Assembly (NCBI GenBank): GCA_963849115.1
Contig: CAWKGK010000004.1
Location: 62,001-126,000, forward strand
Direction: 5' to 3'
DNA: 64,000 nucleotides
Source: JACDAL01 sp963849115
Lineage (GTDB): Bacteria; Actinomycetota; CADDZG01; WHSQ01
Of the stretch, positions 25,489 to 33,496 are shown piece after piece. A program made the position numbers and the translations under genes. How positions within the stretch are numbered: the stretch's first letter is position 1; each line of letters opens with the position of its first letter. A model generated the notes under the pieces. That model saw only the letters and a list, made by a program, of their open reading frames with translations. It was not told the DNA's origin and made no database searches.

Positions 25489-26346
25489 GTGCATTCGGGG
25501 GCCGAGATGCGCTCGCCGGTATCTGACGGGGCTGCCACAGCCGCGGCAGAGACCCGGGCCGGGCGCGTGATTGCTTTCGCCAACCAAAAGGGGGGCGTGG
25601 GCAAGACCACATCCACCATCACTCTGGGCGCCTGCTTGGCCGAGCTCGGATACCGGGTCCTCGTCACCGACATGGACCCCCAGGGGGGCTGCGGCATCGG
25701 GCTCGGCGTCGAGCCCTCGACCCTCGAGCTGTCCATCTACAACCTGCTCCTGGATCGCAACTGCGCGGCGGCCGACGTGCTTCAGAAGACGTCGATCCCC
25801 AACCTAGACCTGCTGCCCTCGAATATCGATCTCGCCGCCGCCGAACTGATGCTGGTGCAGGAGGTAGCTCGAGAGCACAGCCTCCGACGGGTGCTCGAAC
25901 CACTAAACCTCGACTATGACTTTACCCTTATAGATTGCCCTCCCTCGTTGGGGCTCTTGACTATCAACGGCCTGAGCGCGGCCGACGGAGTCATCATCCC
26001 ACTCGAGTGCGAGTACTACGCGCTGCGAGGGATGGCGTTGCTGCTCGACTCGATCGACAGGGTCACCGAGCTGCTCAACCCCAAGCTGGTGATCGAGGGC
26101 ATCCTGCCAACGATGTACGACGGCCGCACACTGCACGGTCGCGAGGTCCTGGGGCGCGTGAAAGAGGCCTTCGGTGCCAAGGTCTTCGAGGTGATCATTC
26201 GCAAGACCATCCGCTTCGCCGAAGCGCCGGTGGTGGGGGAGCCGATCGTTCACTATGCCCCCGGCTCGCCGGGTGCGGCCGCCTACCGGGAACTCGCTCA
26301 GGAGGTGATCGCTCGTGTCGCGTCGCGCCAGACTGCCGGGAGCTGA
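25489..26346 (+). CDS. parA: Orphan ParA/Soj-type ATPase
   Basis: 285 aa. Deviant Walker A KGGVGKTT lies at residues 34-41, the Walker A' region is VLVTDMDPQGG, and Walker B is TLIDCPPSLG. It is the orthologue by position of Rv1708, upstream of scpAB, and has no ParB gene beside it. The GTG at 25489 is used because AGGAGG stands 5 bases before it. Upstream are the palindrome at 25308 and another inverted repeat, TTCGACG-N6-CGTCGAA (25452-25471). It overlaps the ribbon-helix-helix gene by 32 bases, so both are made together. Likely role in chromosome segregation or positioning. Confidence 0.9.
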   Translation: MHSGAEMRSPVSDGAATAAAETRAGRVIAFANQKGGVGKTTSTITLGACLAELGYRVLVTDMDPQGGCGIGLGVEPSTLELSIYNLLLDRNCAAADVLQKTSIPNLDLLPSNIDLAAAELMLVQEVAREHSLRRVLEPLNLDYDFTLIDCPPSLGLLTINGLSAADGVIIPLECEYYALRGMALLLDSIDRVTELLNPKLVIEGILPTMYDGRTLHGREVLGRVKEAFGAKVFEVIIRKTIRFAEAPVVGEPIVHYAPGSPGAAAYRELAQEVIARVASRQTAGS

Positions 26347-26692
26347 GGAGCTCTTCCGGCGTACGGGACCGGGCCCCGACCAGGACGCCGCGATCCCCCC
26401 CGACCAAATACAAGACGACTTGTCGACTAAGAGACAAGACGATCTGTCTACCAACGATGAGATTCCCGTTCGGCCGGCGCCCGCGAAGCCGCCCAAGCAC
26501 GACGAGAAGATCACCTTCTACTGCACGGGCGACGATCTCATGGCCCTGGAGCGCACCCGGCTCAGCCTGCGCTCAGAGCATGGACTGGGCAGCGACAGAG
26601 GCCGCATCGTAAGAGCTGCGCTCGCCCACGTGCTGGAGGACTACGAGGCGCGAGGCAAGGACTCGATCCTGCTCCGGGCCCTGAGGCCGTGA
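26315..26692 (+). CDS. Putative ribbon-helix-helix partner of ParA
   Basis: 125 aa, GTG start inside parA. The N-terminal 55 residues are polar and unstructured-looking with a tandem QDDLST repeat (24-base DNA repeat at about 26411-26458, which also contains ACTTGTCGAC). The C-terminal part, EKITFYCTGDDLMALERTRL then GRIVRAALAHVLEDYEARG, fits a beta strand plus two helices as in RHH/CopG DNA-binding proteins. Proteins like this can serve as centromere-binding partners or autorepressors of ParA operons. The identification is structural guesswork from sequence pattern. Confidence 0.6.
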   Translation: MSRRARLPGAEELFRRTGPGPDQDAAIPPDQIQDDLSTKRQDDLSTNDEIPVRPAPAKPPKHDEKITFYCTGDDLMALERTRLSLRSEHGLGSDRGRIVRAALAHVLEDYEARGKDSILLRALRP

Positions 26693-26737
26693 CGCCTCGG
26701 GATCGCAGGCTGCCGCGGCCGGTGATTCCTCTCGATG

Positions 26738-26757
26738 CGCACCGCATTGGCGGTGCG
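26738..26757. terminator. Hairpin between convergent genes
   Basis: CGCACCGC-ATTG-GCGGTGCG is a perfect 8-bp stem with a 4-base loop, in the 76-base gap between the RHH gene (plus) and the hydrolase gene (minus). A two-way terminator is likely, though there is no T tract. Confidence 0.5.
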
Positions 26758-26768
26758 GAACGTGAGGC

Positions 26769-27395
26769 TTAATGCAGTCTGCATTCAATCCATTGTCTGA
26801 CTGCATCTCGCGCCTTGGCGTTTAGGACGAGGTCCCAGTGGCCGGCGCCGGGGATCGAACAGCTTTCAGCCGAGTAAAGCTCGGCAACACGCGTGCCCCT
26901 GTCGGTCGCAAACTCATCGCCCCACACCATTAGGGATGGACAGGGGATGGAGGGAACCGAGATGCCGCGCTTTCGCTCATCGCGCGCGAGCTGCGACTCC
27001 CAGCGGCTCGCGATGCCCGGAGGAAAGGGGCCGTAGGCTTCCTCGGGATCAAAGGCTCCTTGCCGCAGCTCCTTAGACTCGTCGAAACCCTGCACCTCAG
27101 CCGGAGGGCTGGGTTCCAAGAGGATCAGGCCCGCGAGCTCGAGTGAGGGGCAGGCCATGAGAGCGACGAGGCCTCCCATGCTCCAGCCACATACAAAGAG
27201 GGGAGGGCGCAGCCCGGTGCACGCCTCAATCAGAGAACCTGCGTAGTCTTGCATCGAAGAACAAGTGACATCGAGATCGTCGTGTAGGTCGATTGTGGCG
27301 ACCTCGATACCGGGAAGGGCGGCACCCCAGCTCTCGAACACCCAGGGGCCGCTTCCTGCGCCGTGGACGAGCATCAACGACGCTCGGTGGTCCAC
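26769..27395 (-). CDS. Alpha/beta hydrolase
   Basis: 208 aa. LVHGAGSGPWVFESW supplies the oxyanion loop, GWSMGG the nucleophilic serine elbow, WGDEF the acid and GAGHWD the histidine. It starts 14 bases after the site-2 protease stop; GTG 27395 is preferred, ATG 27374 being an alternative seven codons in. Broad family (esterases, lipases, dienelactone-type hydrolases); substrate not predictable. Confidence 0.8.
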   Translation of the reverse strand: MDHRASLMLVHGAGSGPWVFESWGAALPGIEVATIDLHDDLDVTCSSMQDYAGSLIEACTGLRPPLFVCGWSMGGLVALMACPSLELAGLILLEPSPPAEVQGFDESKELRQGAFDPEEAYGPFPPGIASRWESQLARDERKRGISVPSIPCPSLMVWGDEFATDRGTRVAELYSAESCSIPGAGHWDLVLNAKARDAVRQWIECRLH

Positions 27396-27409
27396 GCCCC
27401 GGCTCGCTT

Positions 27410-28039
27410 TTAGGCCCCCGCCAGCCTCAAGACGAAATCCCTCACAAACAGGATCACGGGCGAAAGCAGGCTGAAGCCCCCGAAGAACACCAGCAGCAAC
27501 AAGATGATGAACCCGTAGCGGTCGAGGAAATAGATGATGTGCTGCTTGCTGGGAGGAAGAAAGATCGTGAGCAAGCGGGAGCCATCGAGTGGGGGCAGGG
27601 GAATCAGGTTGAAGACGGCCAGGAGCACGTTGATCGACATGAACAGACCCAGGAAGGTCACGACTGGGTCGTAGAGTCCCGACTCGGCGGCTGCCACGAA
27701 CAGGAACGCCCCCACCAGGGCCAGCGCCAGGTTCATGGCCGGCCCGGCCAGCGCCACGATCGCAGAGCCGAAGCGCTGGGAGGAGAACGCCTCGGGTCTG
27801 AACTCGACCGGCTTGCCCCAGCCGAAGCCGACCAGGAAGATCAGCAGCGTGCCCAGCACGTCGAGGTGGCGGGCGGGGTTGAGGGTGACCCTGCCCATCG
27901 CGCGCGGCAGGCGGTCGCCCTGGGCGTCGGCGGCGAAGGCGTGGGCGAACTCGTGCAGGCAAATCGCTCCCAGCAGGGAGATAGCAAGGAGCACGAAGGC
28001 GAGCGGGTCGCTACGCAGGATGCCGAGCGGAGATTCCAC
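27410..28039 (-). CDS. M50 family site-2-type metalloprotease
   Basis: 209-aa membrane metalloprotease. The zinc motif HEFAH lies in the second hydrophobic segment and the third ligand in NLIPLPPLDGSR. Five to six membrane helices, no PDZ domain, as in the short SREBP-type (group III) proteases often found near trpS and scpA in Gram-positive bacteria. GTG start. Probable role in regulated intramembrane proteolysis; partner unknown. Confidence 0.9.
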   Translation of the reverse strand: MESPLGILRSDPLAFVLLAISLLGAICLHEFAHAFAADAQGDRLPRAMGRVTLNPARHLDVLGTLLIFLVGFGWGKPVEFRPEAFSSQRFGSAIVALAGPAMNLALALVGAFLFVAAAESGLYDPVVTFLGLFMSINVLLAVFNLIPLPPLDGSRLLTIFLPPSKQHIIYFLDRYGFIILLLLVFFGGFSLLSPVILFVRDFVLRLAGA

Positions 28040-28138
28040 AGGCCGGTATTGTAGGCGCCGAGCGGTAGCGAGCAGTCAAGAATCGAGCGGGAGCGAGCAG
28101 GCAGTCCGGTCACAGGGTCCGATCAAGCCCTCCCACAA

Positions 28139-29176
28139 GTGGCGGAGAAATACTTGAACCCCAACTCAACCTTTAAGGATAGACAACGGGTCTTCAGCGG
28201 TGTCCAACCGACCGGAGACTTTCATCTCGGTAACGTGTTGGGGGCGGTGGACAACTGGGTCCCGCTGCAGAACTCACACGACGCCTTCTTCTGCATCGTC
28301 GACCTGCACGCGCTGACCCTGCCCTGGGACCCCGAGATCCTGAGGGAGCGGGTGCTGCAGATGGGTGCTCTGCTTCTGGCACGCGGCATCGACCCGGACC
28401 GTGCCGTGCTCTTCGTGCAGTCCCATGTACCCGCCCATTCCGAGTTGAGCTGGCTGCTGATGTGCGTTGCCCGGATGGGGGAGCTTCGCCGCATGATCCA
28501 GTTCAAGGAGAAGTCGAAGGGTGAGAACGAGGCGGTGGGGGCGGGCCTCTTCACCTACCCCGTGCTCCAAGCGGCCGACGTCCTCCTGTATCAAGCGCGC
28601 GGGGTGCCGGTGGGCGAAGACCAGAAGCAGCACGTCGAGCTCATGCGCGATCTCGCGGCGCGCTTCAACGCCCTACTCGGAGAGACGTTCGTCGTCCCCG
28701 AACCCTGGATCCGCCCCCACGGTGCGCGCATCCTCGCGCTCGACAACCCGGCCGAAAAGATGAGCAAGTCGACTCCCCGGGAGGCCTCCAAGATCCTGCT
28801 CGTCGACTCGCCCGATGTCATCTCCCGGAAGATCAGATCGGCGGTGACGGACTCCGGCAGGGAGGTGCGGGCGGGGGAGGACAAGCCGGAGCTGACCAAC
28901 CTGCTGACGATCTTCTCGCTGGTGTCCGGAGAATCCATCGCGGAGCTCGAAGAGCGCTTCTCCGGCATGGGCTACGGGGACTTCAAGAAAGCGCTCGCCG
29001 AGGCGGTTATCGCGAACCTGCGCCCCACTCAGCAGCGCTACTTCGAGCTCATTGCCGATCCCGGGGAGCTCTTTCGCCTCCTCGTCATCGGTGCCGACAA
29101 GGCGAGGGTCGTGGCGGAGGCGACGATGGCCGACGTCCGCACCGCGGTCGGGCTCGGCCCACGGCCGCGAGCCTGA
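28139..29176 (+). CDS. trpS: Tryptophan-tRNA ligase
   Basis: 345 aa class I synthetase. The HIGH-like motif is GDFHLGN after VFSGVQPT, tryptophan/ATP pocket residues include VGEDQKQHVELMRDLA, and the KMSKS motif is intact (AEKMSKSTP). GTG start at 28139; divergent from the protease gene. Single-domain, normal length. Confidence 0.96.
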   Translation: MAEKYLNPNSTFKDRQRVFSGVQPTGDFHLGNVLGAVDNWVPLQNSHDAFFCIVDLHALTLPWDPEILRERVLQMGALLLARGIDPDRAVLFVQSHVPAHSELSWLLMCVARMGELRRMIQFKEKSKGENEAVGAGLFTYPVLQAADVLLYQARGVPVGEDQKQHVELMRDLAARFNALLGETFVVPEPWIRPHGARILALDNPAEKMSKSTPREASKILLVDSPDVISRKIRSAVTDSGREVRAGEDKPELTNLLTIFSLVSGESIAELEERFSGMGYGDFKKALAEAVIANLRPTQQRYFELIADPGELFRLLVIGADKARVVAEATMADVRTAVGLGPRPRA

Positions 29177-29226
29177 GGTCGCCCAGGCTGCCTCACACGG
29201 CGCCGACCACAGAGCACCTCGAAGCG

Positions 29227-29295
29227 CTAGCAGGACTTGTTGAAATTCATGGCATCGAATCGAGCAAGTTCCATGGACTCGGCGAGCCGAACCAT
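29227..29295 (-). CDS. Putative 22-residue peptide gene with a strong ribosome site
   Basis: Minus-strand ORF, ATG 29295, TAG 29229-29227, ending in FDAMNFNKSC. It is preceded by GAGGGAGGGG with 2-3 bases to the ATG, one of the best Shine-Dalgarno matches in the window. It lies alone in the trpS-IclR gap, divergent from the IclR regulator. A real peptide, a leader, or chance are all possible; I do not recognise the sequence. Confidence 0.3.
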   Translation of the reverse strand: MVRLAESMELARFDAMNFNKSC

Positions 29296-29410
29296 CGCCC
29301 CTCCCTCAACGTGCCGGTGATGCCGAAGGCTCAGCCTGAACGCAAGGGTCGGGGGGCTTCCCTCGAACACGCTGGGCGTACGAAAACCTGATTTCGGGAA
29401 CAATGGATGT

Positions 29411-30184
29411 ATGTCAACCGCTCGCGACCGTCCGCCCGAGGAAGCTGCGGAGGATTCCTCGTTTGCACGCGGCCTCCGCCTGCTGCTGACGGTCGCCGAT
29501 CGCGGTGAGATCTCGGCCGATGACCTCGCCAAGCTCCTCGGCATGCCTCTGTCCACTGCGTACCGCTTCCTGCGCACTCTCACCGAGTTCGGCTTCGTCG
29601 ACCGGGCGGCAGGCCAATACCGACTAGGCCCCCGGTTGGTGGTCGGCGCCTCGGGATCGAACGTTCCCAGCGAGCAGCTGATTCGGCTCTCCGACCCCGT
29701 CCTTCGCATGCTCGTGGAGGAAACCGGCGAGACCGCCTTGATAATGCGACGAGTGGGGCTCTCCGCAATGTGCCTTCACCAGGTTGAGTCGACCAAAGGC
29801 ATGCGCGTAGTGATGGACCCGGCAGCGATAACGCCCCTATACGCCGGCGCCATGAGCAGGATCCTGCTCGCCTTCGCCCCCGCCGATATCACCAAGGCGG
29901 TCGCCGACAACGACATCGAACCCATCACTCCCAACACTCCTTCACGGGAAGATCTCCGAGGAATATTGGACGATGTCCGCTCGGCGGGTATCGCCGTCAG
30001 CGAGGGGGAGCTCATCGCCGGCAGCGTGACGGTAGCCGTTCCGATTGTGCGGCGGGACGGGATCGTGGGGGCGCTCGCCGTCACGGGACCCGAGGCTCGC
30101 TGCGGCATCGCGTGGCGATCCTCGGTGCGAAAGCTGCTGCCGGACGCCGCCGCAACGCTTGTCGCTGCCCTCGAAGAGGTGTAG
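29411..30184 (+). CDS. IclR family transcriptional regulator
   Basis: 257 aa. The N-terminal winged helix is FARGLRLLLTVADRGEISADDLAKLLGMPLSTAYRFLRTL (given here in part: residues about 18-57), followed by the wing YRLGPRLV. The effector domain has the IclR signature late (SGIAVSEGELIAGSVTVAVPIV). IclR proteins respond to small aromatic or acid ligands. No catabolic gene adjoins it, only the small peptide ORF and the monooxygenase-like gene. Confidence 0.9.
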   Translation: MSTARDRPPEEAAEDSSFARGLRLLLTVADRGEISADDLAKLLGMPLSTAYRFLRTLTEFGFVDRAAGQYRLGPRLVVGASGSNVPSEQLIRLSDPVLRMLVEETGETALIMRRVGLSAMCLHQVESTKGMRVVMDPAAITPLYAGAMSRILLAFAPADITKAVADNDIEPITPNTPSREDLRGILDDVRSAGIAVSEGELIAGSVTVAVPIVRRDGIVGALAVTGPEARCGIAWRSSVRKLLPDAAATLVAALEEV

Positions 30185-30340
30185 ACCACCTTCTCATACC
30201 ACAAGAACATTCCTTACGGCGCTACGAGAACAGCCGGCCACACGTGTATCTAACTGCGCAAACACCCTTCGATCCACCGGCAGCTCTCGCAAAGCGGGGA
30301 TTTGTGTTTTCATCAGATGGAAATCAAGCGCGATTTCTGT

Positions 30341-30346
30341 TATACT
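30341..30346 (+). promoter_or_regulatory. -10 element TATACT, probably for a leaderless mRNA
   Basis: TATACT ends six bases before the ATG at 30353, the spacing typical of leaderless actinobacterial transcripts (TANNNT-N6-7-ATG). No Shine-Dalgarno sequence is present between. The -35 region is weak. Confidence 0.5.
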
Positions 30347-30352
30347 GGTGCC

Positions 30353-30802
30353 ATGCTGGACACTCTTGCCACGAATCGATTTGAGGTGCTTGCCCCTATA
30401 TCGGCCGATTACGCCTCTTTGCCCGTGAGCGAAGCCTTCAATTGGAGCGAGTGCGGACCCGATGCCGGCGAGTGGTGCCTGATCGCGTTCCGTTCGGTGC
30501 TGCGGAAAACTGCCGACCTGGATCGCTTGTGGGAGCAGGACGAGCTCGCCTTCGAGGAGGCCGCCGGCCTCCCCGGATTCGTCCACTATTTCAGAGGTTT
30601 GCCCAACCAGCTCGGGGAGTGCTTGTCGTTCTGTCTGTGGAAGTCCTGGGAGCAGGCCCGGGCCTCCGCCCGTGGGCCCGCCCACGCGCTGGCGATGGAA
30701 CTGATCGACGACACCTTCGAGAGCTTTCAGCTCGAGTTTCTGACCGTCACGAAAACATCCCCGGCCGTCAGCTTCGAGTTCTCCGCCGCTACCCGCAAGT
30801 AG
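30353..30802 (+). CDS. Small ABM-like conserved protein
   Basis: 149 aa. WCLIAFRSVLRKTADLDRLWEQDELAFEEAAGLPGFVHYFRG then CLSFCLWKSWEQARASARGPAHALAM (quoted in parts: residues about 36-55 and 86-110) resembles dimeric alpha/beta-barrel (antibiotic-biosynthesis-monooxygenase-like) domains, in which one subunit is under 100 residues with a W/F-rich strand and a helical segment. Likely cytoplasmic. Possible leaderless expression from 30341. Substrate or heme binding cannot be judged. Confidence 0.5.
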   Translation: MLDTLATNRFEVLAPISADYASLPVSEAFNWSECGPDAGEWCLIAFRSVLRKTADLDRLWEQDELAFEEAAGLPGFVHYFRGLPNQLGECLSFCLWKSWEQARASARGPAHALAMELIDDTFESFQLEFLTVTKTSPAVSFEFSAATRK

Positions 30803-30923
30803 CCGTCCTCAGGACAAACGCCCGCCGTAACCGCTGAGCTTCACTCGCTAGAAACACGCCGACATTGCCCGTGGGGGCACTAGGCTCTCAGTCAAGGCGA
30901 TTCCGGCCGGAGTCGAGAAGTGT

Positions 30924-30937
30924 ACTTGTAGACAAGT
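30924..30937. promoter_or_regulatory. Perfect ACTTGT-AG-ACAAGT site before scpA
   Basis: Both six-base arms are exact inverted copies. The site ends 16 bases before the scpA start codon, where a bound protein would block initiation of transcription or translation. It is the best copy of the word also found at 25308, 34643, 38940 and 40238. Confidence 0.45.
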
Positions 30938-30953
30938 TCGGGGCGGTTAACGC

Positions 30954-31772
30954 ATGGCGCATGAGGTCAGGCTGGAGGTCTTCGAGGGTCCGATCGACTT
31001 ACTGCTGCACCTGATCACGCGCCGCCGCGTCGACATCTACGAGGTGTCCTTGGCGACCATCACCGAGGACTACCTCGCGGCGGTGGCTGCGGCAGAAGAC
31101 CTCAATCTCGACGCCGCCACCGGCTTCCTGGTGGTGGCGGCGACCCTGCTCGAGCTCAAGTCGGCGCGCTTGCTGCCCTCTGTGGTGGATGAGTCGATCT
31201 CGAGCGAGCTCCTCGAGGAGCGAGATTTCCTGCTCGCGCGGCTCGTCGAGTGCGCTACCTATCGCGAGGCAGGAATGTGGATCTCAAACGAGCTGGTTCT
31301 GGGTGAGGGCTTCTTCGGTCGCGCCGGTGGCTCGAGGCACCTCGAGGAGCTGGGTCTGGTGGAGCGGCCAACTCTCGCCGCGCGCATCTCGGAGGCCCTC
31401 GCCGGCGTGACGCCGGACGTGCTCGCGGAGGTTGCGGCCGACGCCCTGGCCCCCCCCGTGCAGCGACGGCTCGACATCTCTCACCTGGCGCCGATTACCG
31501 CGTCGGTCAAGGACGCCATCCACCAGGTCGCGGGCCTGCTCTCGAGCAGGTCTCCGGCTTCCTTCGCCTACCTGAGCGGAGGTGCTACGAATCGAATCGA
31601 GGTCATCGTGCGCTTCCTGGCTCTGCTCGAGCTCTACAAGGGCGGCGCGGTGGAGCTCGAGCAGGCCGCCCGCTTTGGCGACATCGTGGTGTCGTGGACC
31701 GGGGAGGTGGCAGTGTCGCAGGTGATTTCCGACGCCGAGGAGTACTCGCTCATTCCGGGAGGCCCAGGATGA
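30954..31772 (+). CDS. scpA: Segregation and condensation protein A (kleisin)
   Basis: 272 aa kleisin subunit of the SMC-ScpAB condensin. The conserved start EVRLEVFEGPIDLLLHLITRR and VDIYEVSLATITEDYL is followed by LVVAATLLELKSARLLP. The C-terminal winged helix (VIVRFLALLELYKGGAVELEQ) contacts the SMC head. It overlaps scpB by 4 bases. Confidence 0.95.
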   Translation: MAHEVRLEVFEGPIDLLLHLITRRRVDIYEVSLATITEDYLAAVAAAEDLNLDAATGFLVVAATLLELKSARLLPSVVDESISSELLEERDFLLARLVECATYREAGMWISNELVLGEGFFGRAGGSRHLEELGLVERPTLAARISEALAGVTPDVLAEVAADALAPPVQRRLDISHLAPITASVKDAIHQVAGLLSSRSPASFAYLSGGATNRIEVIVRFLALLELYKGGAVELEQAARFGDIVVSWTGEVAVSQVISDAEEYSLIPGGPG

Positions 31773-32326
31773 TCCCCGAGCAACGAAAGATCGTAGAGGC
31801 GATTCTTCTGGTGGCCGACGAGCCGGTGCCGGCCACCACTCTGGCACAGGTAATGGAGAAACCTCGAGCTGAGGTCGAGGCTCTGCTGCGGGACTTGGCC
31901 GACGGCTATGTCACCGAAGGGCGCGGCTTCGTGTTGCGGCAGGTCGCCGGGGGATGGCGCCTCTACTCGAATCCCGACTGCGCCCCCTGGCTCGAGCGCT
32001 TCGTGACAACGCACAAGCACCCTCGCCTGACGGGAGCCGCCCTGGAGGTGCTCGCCATCGTCGCATACCGGCAGCCGATCGCCCGCGCCGAGATCACGGC
32101 CATACGCGGTGTGGAATCGGACGGCGTGGTCAAGACACTGGCCGGTCGAGGGCTGATCGAGGCCCACGAGCAGACGGGGTCGTCGCCGGCCCTGTTCTCC
32201 GTGACCGACTCCTTCCTCGAGGCCACCGGCCTCGCCGGGGTTCACGAGCTCCCGCGGCTGGCGAACTTCATCCCCGATGCCGAGACCGTTCAAGACATGG
32301 AGGCGAAGCTGTCGCCGGGAGCGTAG
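31769..32326 (+). CDS. scpB: Segregation and condensation protein B
   Basis: 185 aa, two winged-helix domains. IVEAILLVADEPVPATTLAQVM and GFVLRQVAGGWRLYSNPDCA mark the first; ALEVLAIVAYRQPIARAEI and GRGLIEAHEQTGSSPALFSVTD the second. ATG start overlaps the scpA stop (ATGA). Works with ScpA and SMC in chromosome compaction. Confidence 0.95.
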   Translation: MIPEQRKIVEAILLVADEPVPATTLAQVMEKPRAEVEALLRDLADGYVTEGRGFVLRQVAGGWRLYSNPDCAPWLERFVTTHKHPRLTGAALEVLAIVAYRQPIARAEITAIRGVESDGVVKTLAGRGLIEAHEQTGSSPALFSVTDSFLEATGLAGVHELPRLANFIPDAETVQDMEAKLSPGA

Positions 32327-33066
32327 AGGGGAGTGGAGCGGTCGAGAACCGAGCGCAACGGCTCCAGAAGGTTCTGGCCCGAGCAGGCTTCGGCTCCAGA
32401 AGAGCGGTCGAGGGCCTCATAGACCAGGGCCGCGTGCGCGTCAACGGCCGCAAGGCTCGGCTCGGAGATCGTGCCGACCCAACAAAGGATCTAGTAGAGG
32501 TCGATGGTTCCAAGGTGCCCGTCGACGAGGCCCTCGTCTACTACCTGCTCAACAAACCCACGGGCACTCTTACCAGCGCTTCAGATCCCCAGGGCCGACC
32601 CACCGTGATGGACTATGTCGATACCACCGCTCGGGTGTGGCCCGTGGGTCGCCTGGACTACGACACCGAGGGTGCTTTGATCATCACCAACGACGGCGAT
32701 CTCACTCAGCGCCTGACCCATCCCCGCTTCGGAGTCCCCAAGACCTATGTCGCCTACATCACCTCCCGCATGGGCCGACGAGATGTGCGTGCGCTGGAAA
32801 GGGGAGTGGAGCTCGAGGACGGGCTTGCGAAGGCCACCTCGGCCCGGCTCCTCGAGTCAACCTCGGCGGCGACACTGGTCGAACTAGAGCTTGTCGAGGG
32901 CCGCAACCGACAGGTGCGCAGGATGCTGGAGGCGTTGGGGCACCCGCCTGCTCGCCTCGTAAGGGTGGCGATCGGGCCTCTTATGCTGGGTCGACTCAAA
33001 CCGTCGACGCTGCGGCGTCTGGCGCCGGCGGAAGTGCAGACGTTGTACAGGGCGGCGCGAAGCTGA
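32323..33066 (+). CDS. rluB: 23S rRNA pseudouridine synthase RluB-type; start codon not canonical
   Basis: About 247 aa. S4 domain RLQKVLARAGFGSRRAVEGL, then the RsuA/RluB catalytic motif GRLDYDTEGALIITNDGDL (Asp nucleophile), ARLLESTS and VEGRNRQVRRMLEALGHP. Within the frame there is no ATG, GTG or TTG between the region antisense to family homology far upstream and a GTG at 32434 inside the S4 domain. The frame is open to the scpB stop, where GTAG gives a 4-base overlap with codon GTA (32323). Either an unusual start or a missing base (for example in the GG run at 32339-32340, which would connect to GTG 32333). Confidence 0.85.
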   Translation, partial: VEGSGAVENRAQRLQKVLARAGFGSRRAVEGLIDQGRVRVNGRKARLGDRADPTKDLVEVDGSKVPVDEALVYYLLNKPTGTLTSASDPQGRPTVMDYVDTTARVWPVGRLDYDTEGALIITNDGDLTQRLTHPRFGVPKTYVAYITSRMGRRDVRALERGVELEDGLAKATSARLLESTSAATLVELELVEGRNRQVRRMLEALGHPPARLVRVAIGPLMLGRLKPSTLRRLAPAEVQTLYRAARS

Positions 33067-33091
33067 CGCTCATTCAGGGGCACAAATCGAT

Positions 33092-33496
33092 ATGACTACA
33101 ATCGATATGTCTACAAGCCAACATGGCGATAACGCGCGGCTGTGCGCCATACGAGGGGCGACCAGCGTGGAGCGCGACGAGCCCGCTGAGATCATCGCCG
33201 CCACTACCGCCCTGCTCGAGGAGATGATGGGCCGCAACGACATCGCCCCGGGCGAGCTGGTCAGTCTCATCTTCACCGCCACGCCCGATCTGGTCGCCGA
33301 GTTTCCCGCCGTGGCTGCCCGCCGGCTGGGGCTCTCGGGCGTCGCTCTGATGTGTGCCGCCGAGATTCCGGTTCCGGGAGCCACTCCACGCTGTGTGCGC
33401 GTCCTTGCGCACTGCTATTCGAAGCGCTCCCTTGATCAGCTCCGGCATGTCTATCTCGGAGCCGCCAAGCAACTACGCGCCGACCTTCCCGAATGA
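33092..33496 (+). CDS. aroH: Chorismate mutase, AroH type
   Basis: 134 aa trimeric AroH-fold mutase that turns chorismate into prephenate. ARLCAIRGATSVERDEPAEI at the start, EEMMGRNDIAPGELVSLIFTATPDL, and CVRVLAHCYS carry the conserved Arg, Glu and Tyr/Arg positions. The DNA at the start has the direct repeat ATCGATATG-(A/T)CTACAA (33087-33116), so ATG 33107 is an alternative start. It overlaps tyrA by 4 bases (ATGA), which fits the pathway: prephenate goes directly to TyrA. Confidence 0.92.
   Translation: MTTIDMSTSQHGDNARLCAIRGATSVERDEPAEIIAATTALLEEMMGRNDIAPGELVSLIFTATPDLVAEFPAVAARRLGLSGVALMCAAEIPVPGATPRCVRVLAHCYSKRSLDQLRHVYLGAAKQLRADLPE

Noticed and set aside
26771..26785. AATGCAG-T-CTGCATT palindrome as an operator
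   Set aside because: It codes for the last residues and stop of the hydrolase and is most simply chance or part of the terminator region.
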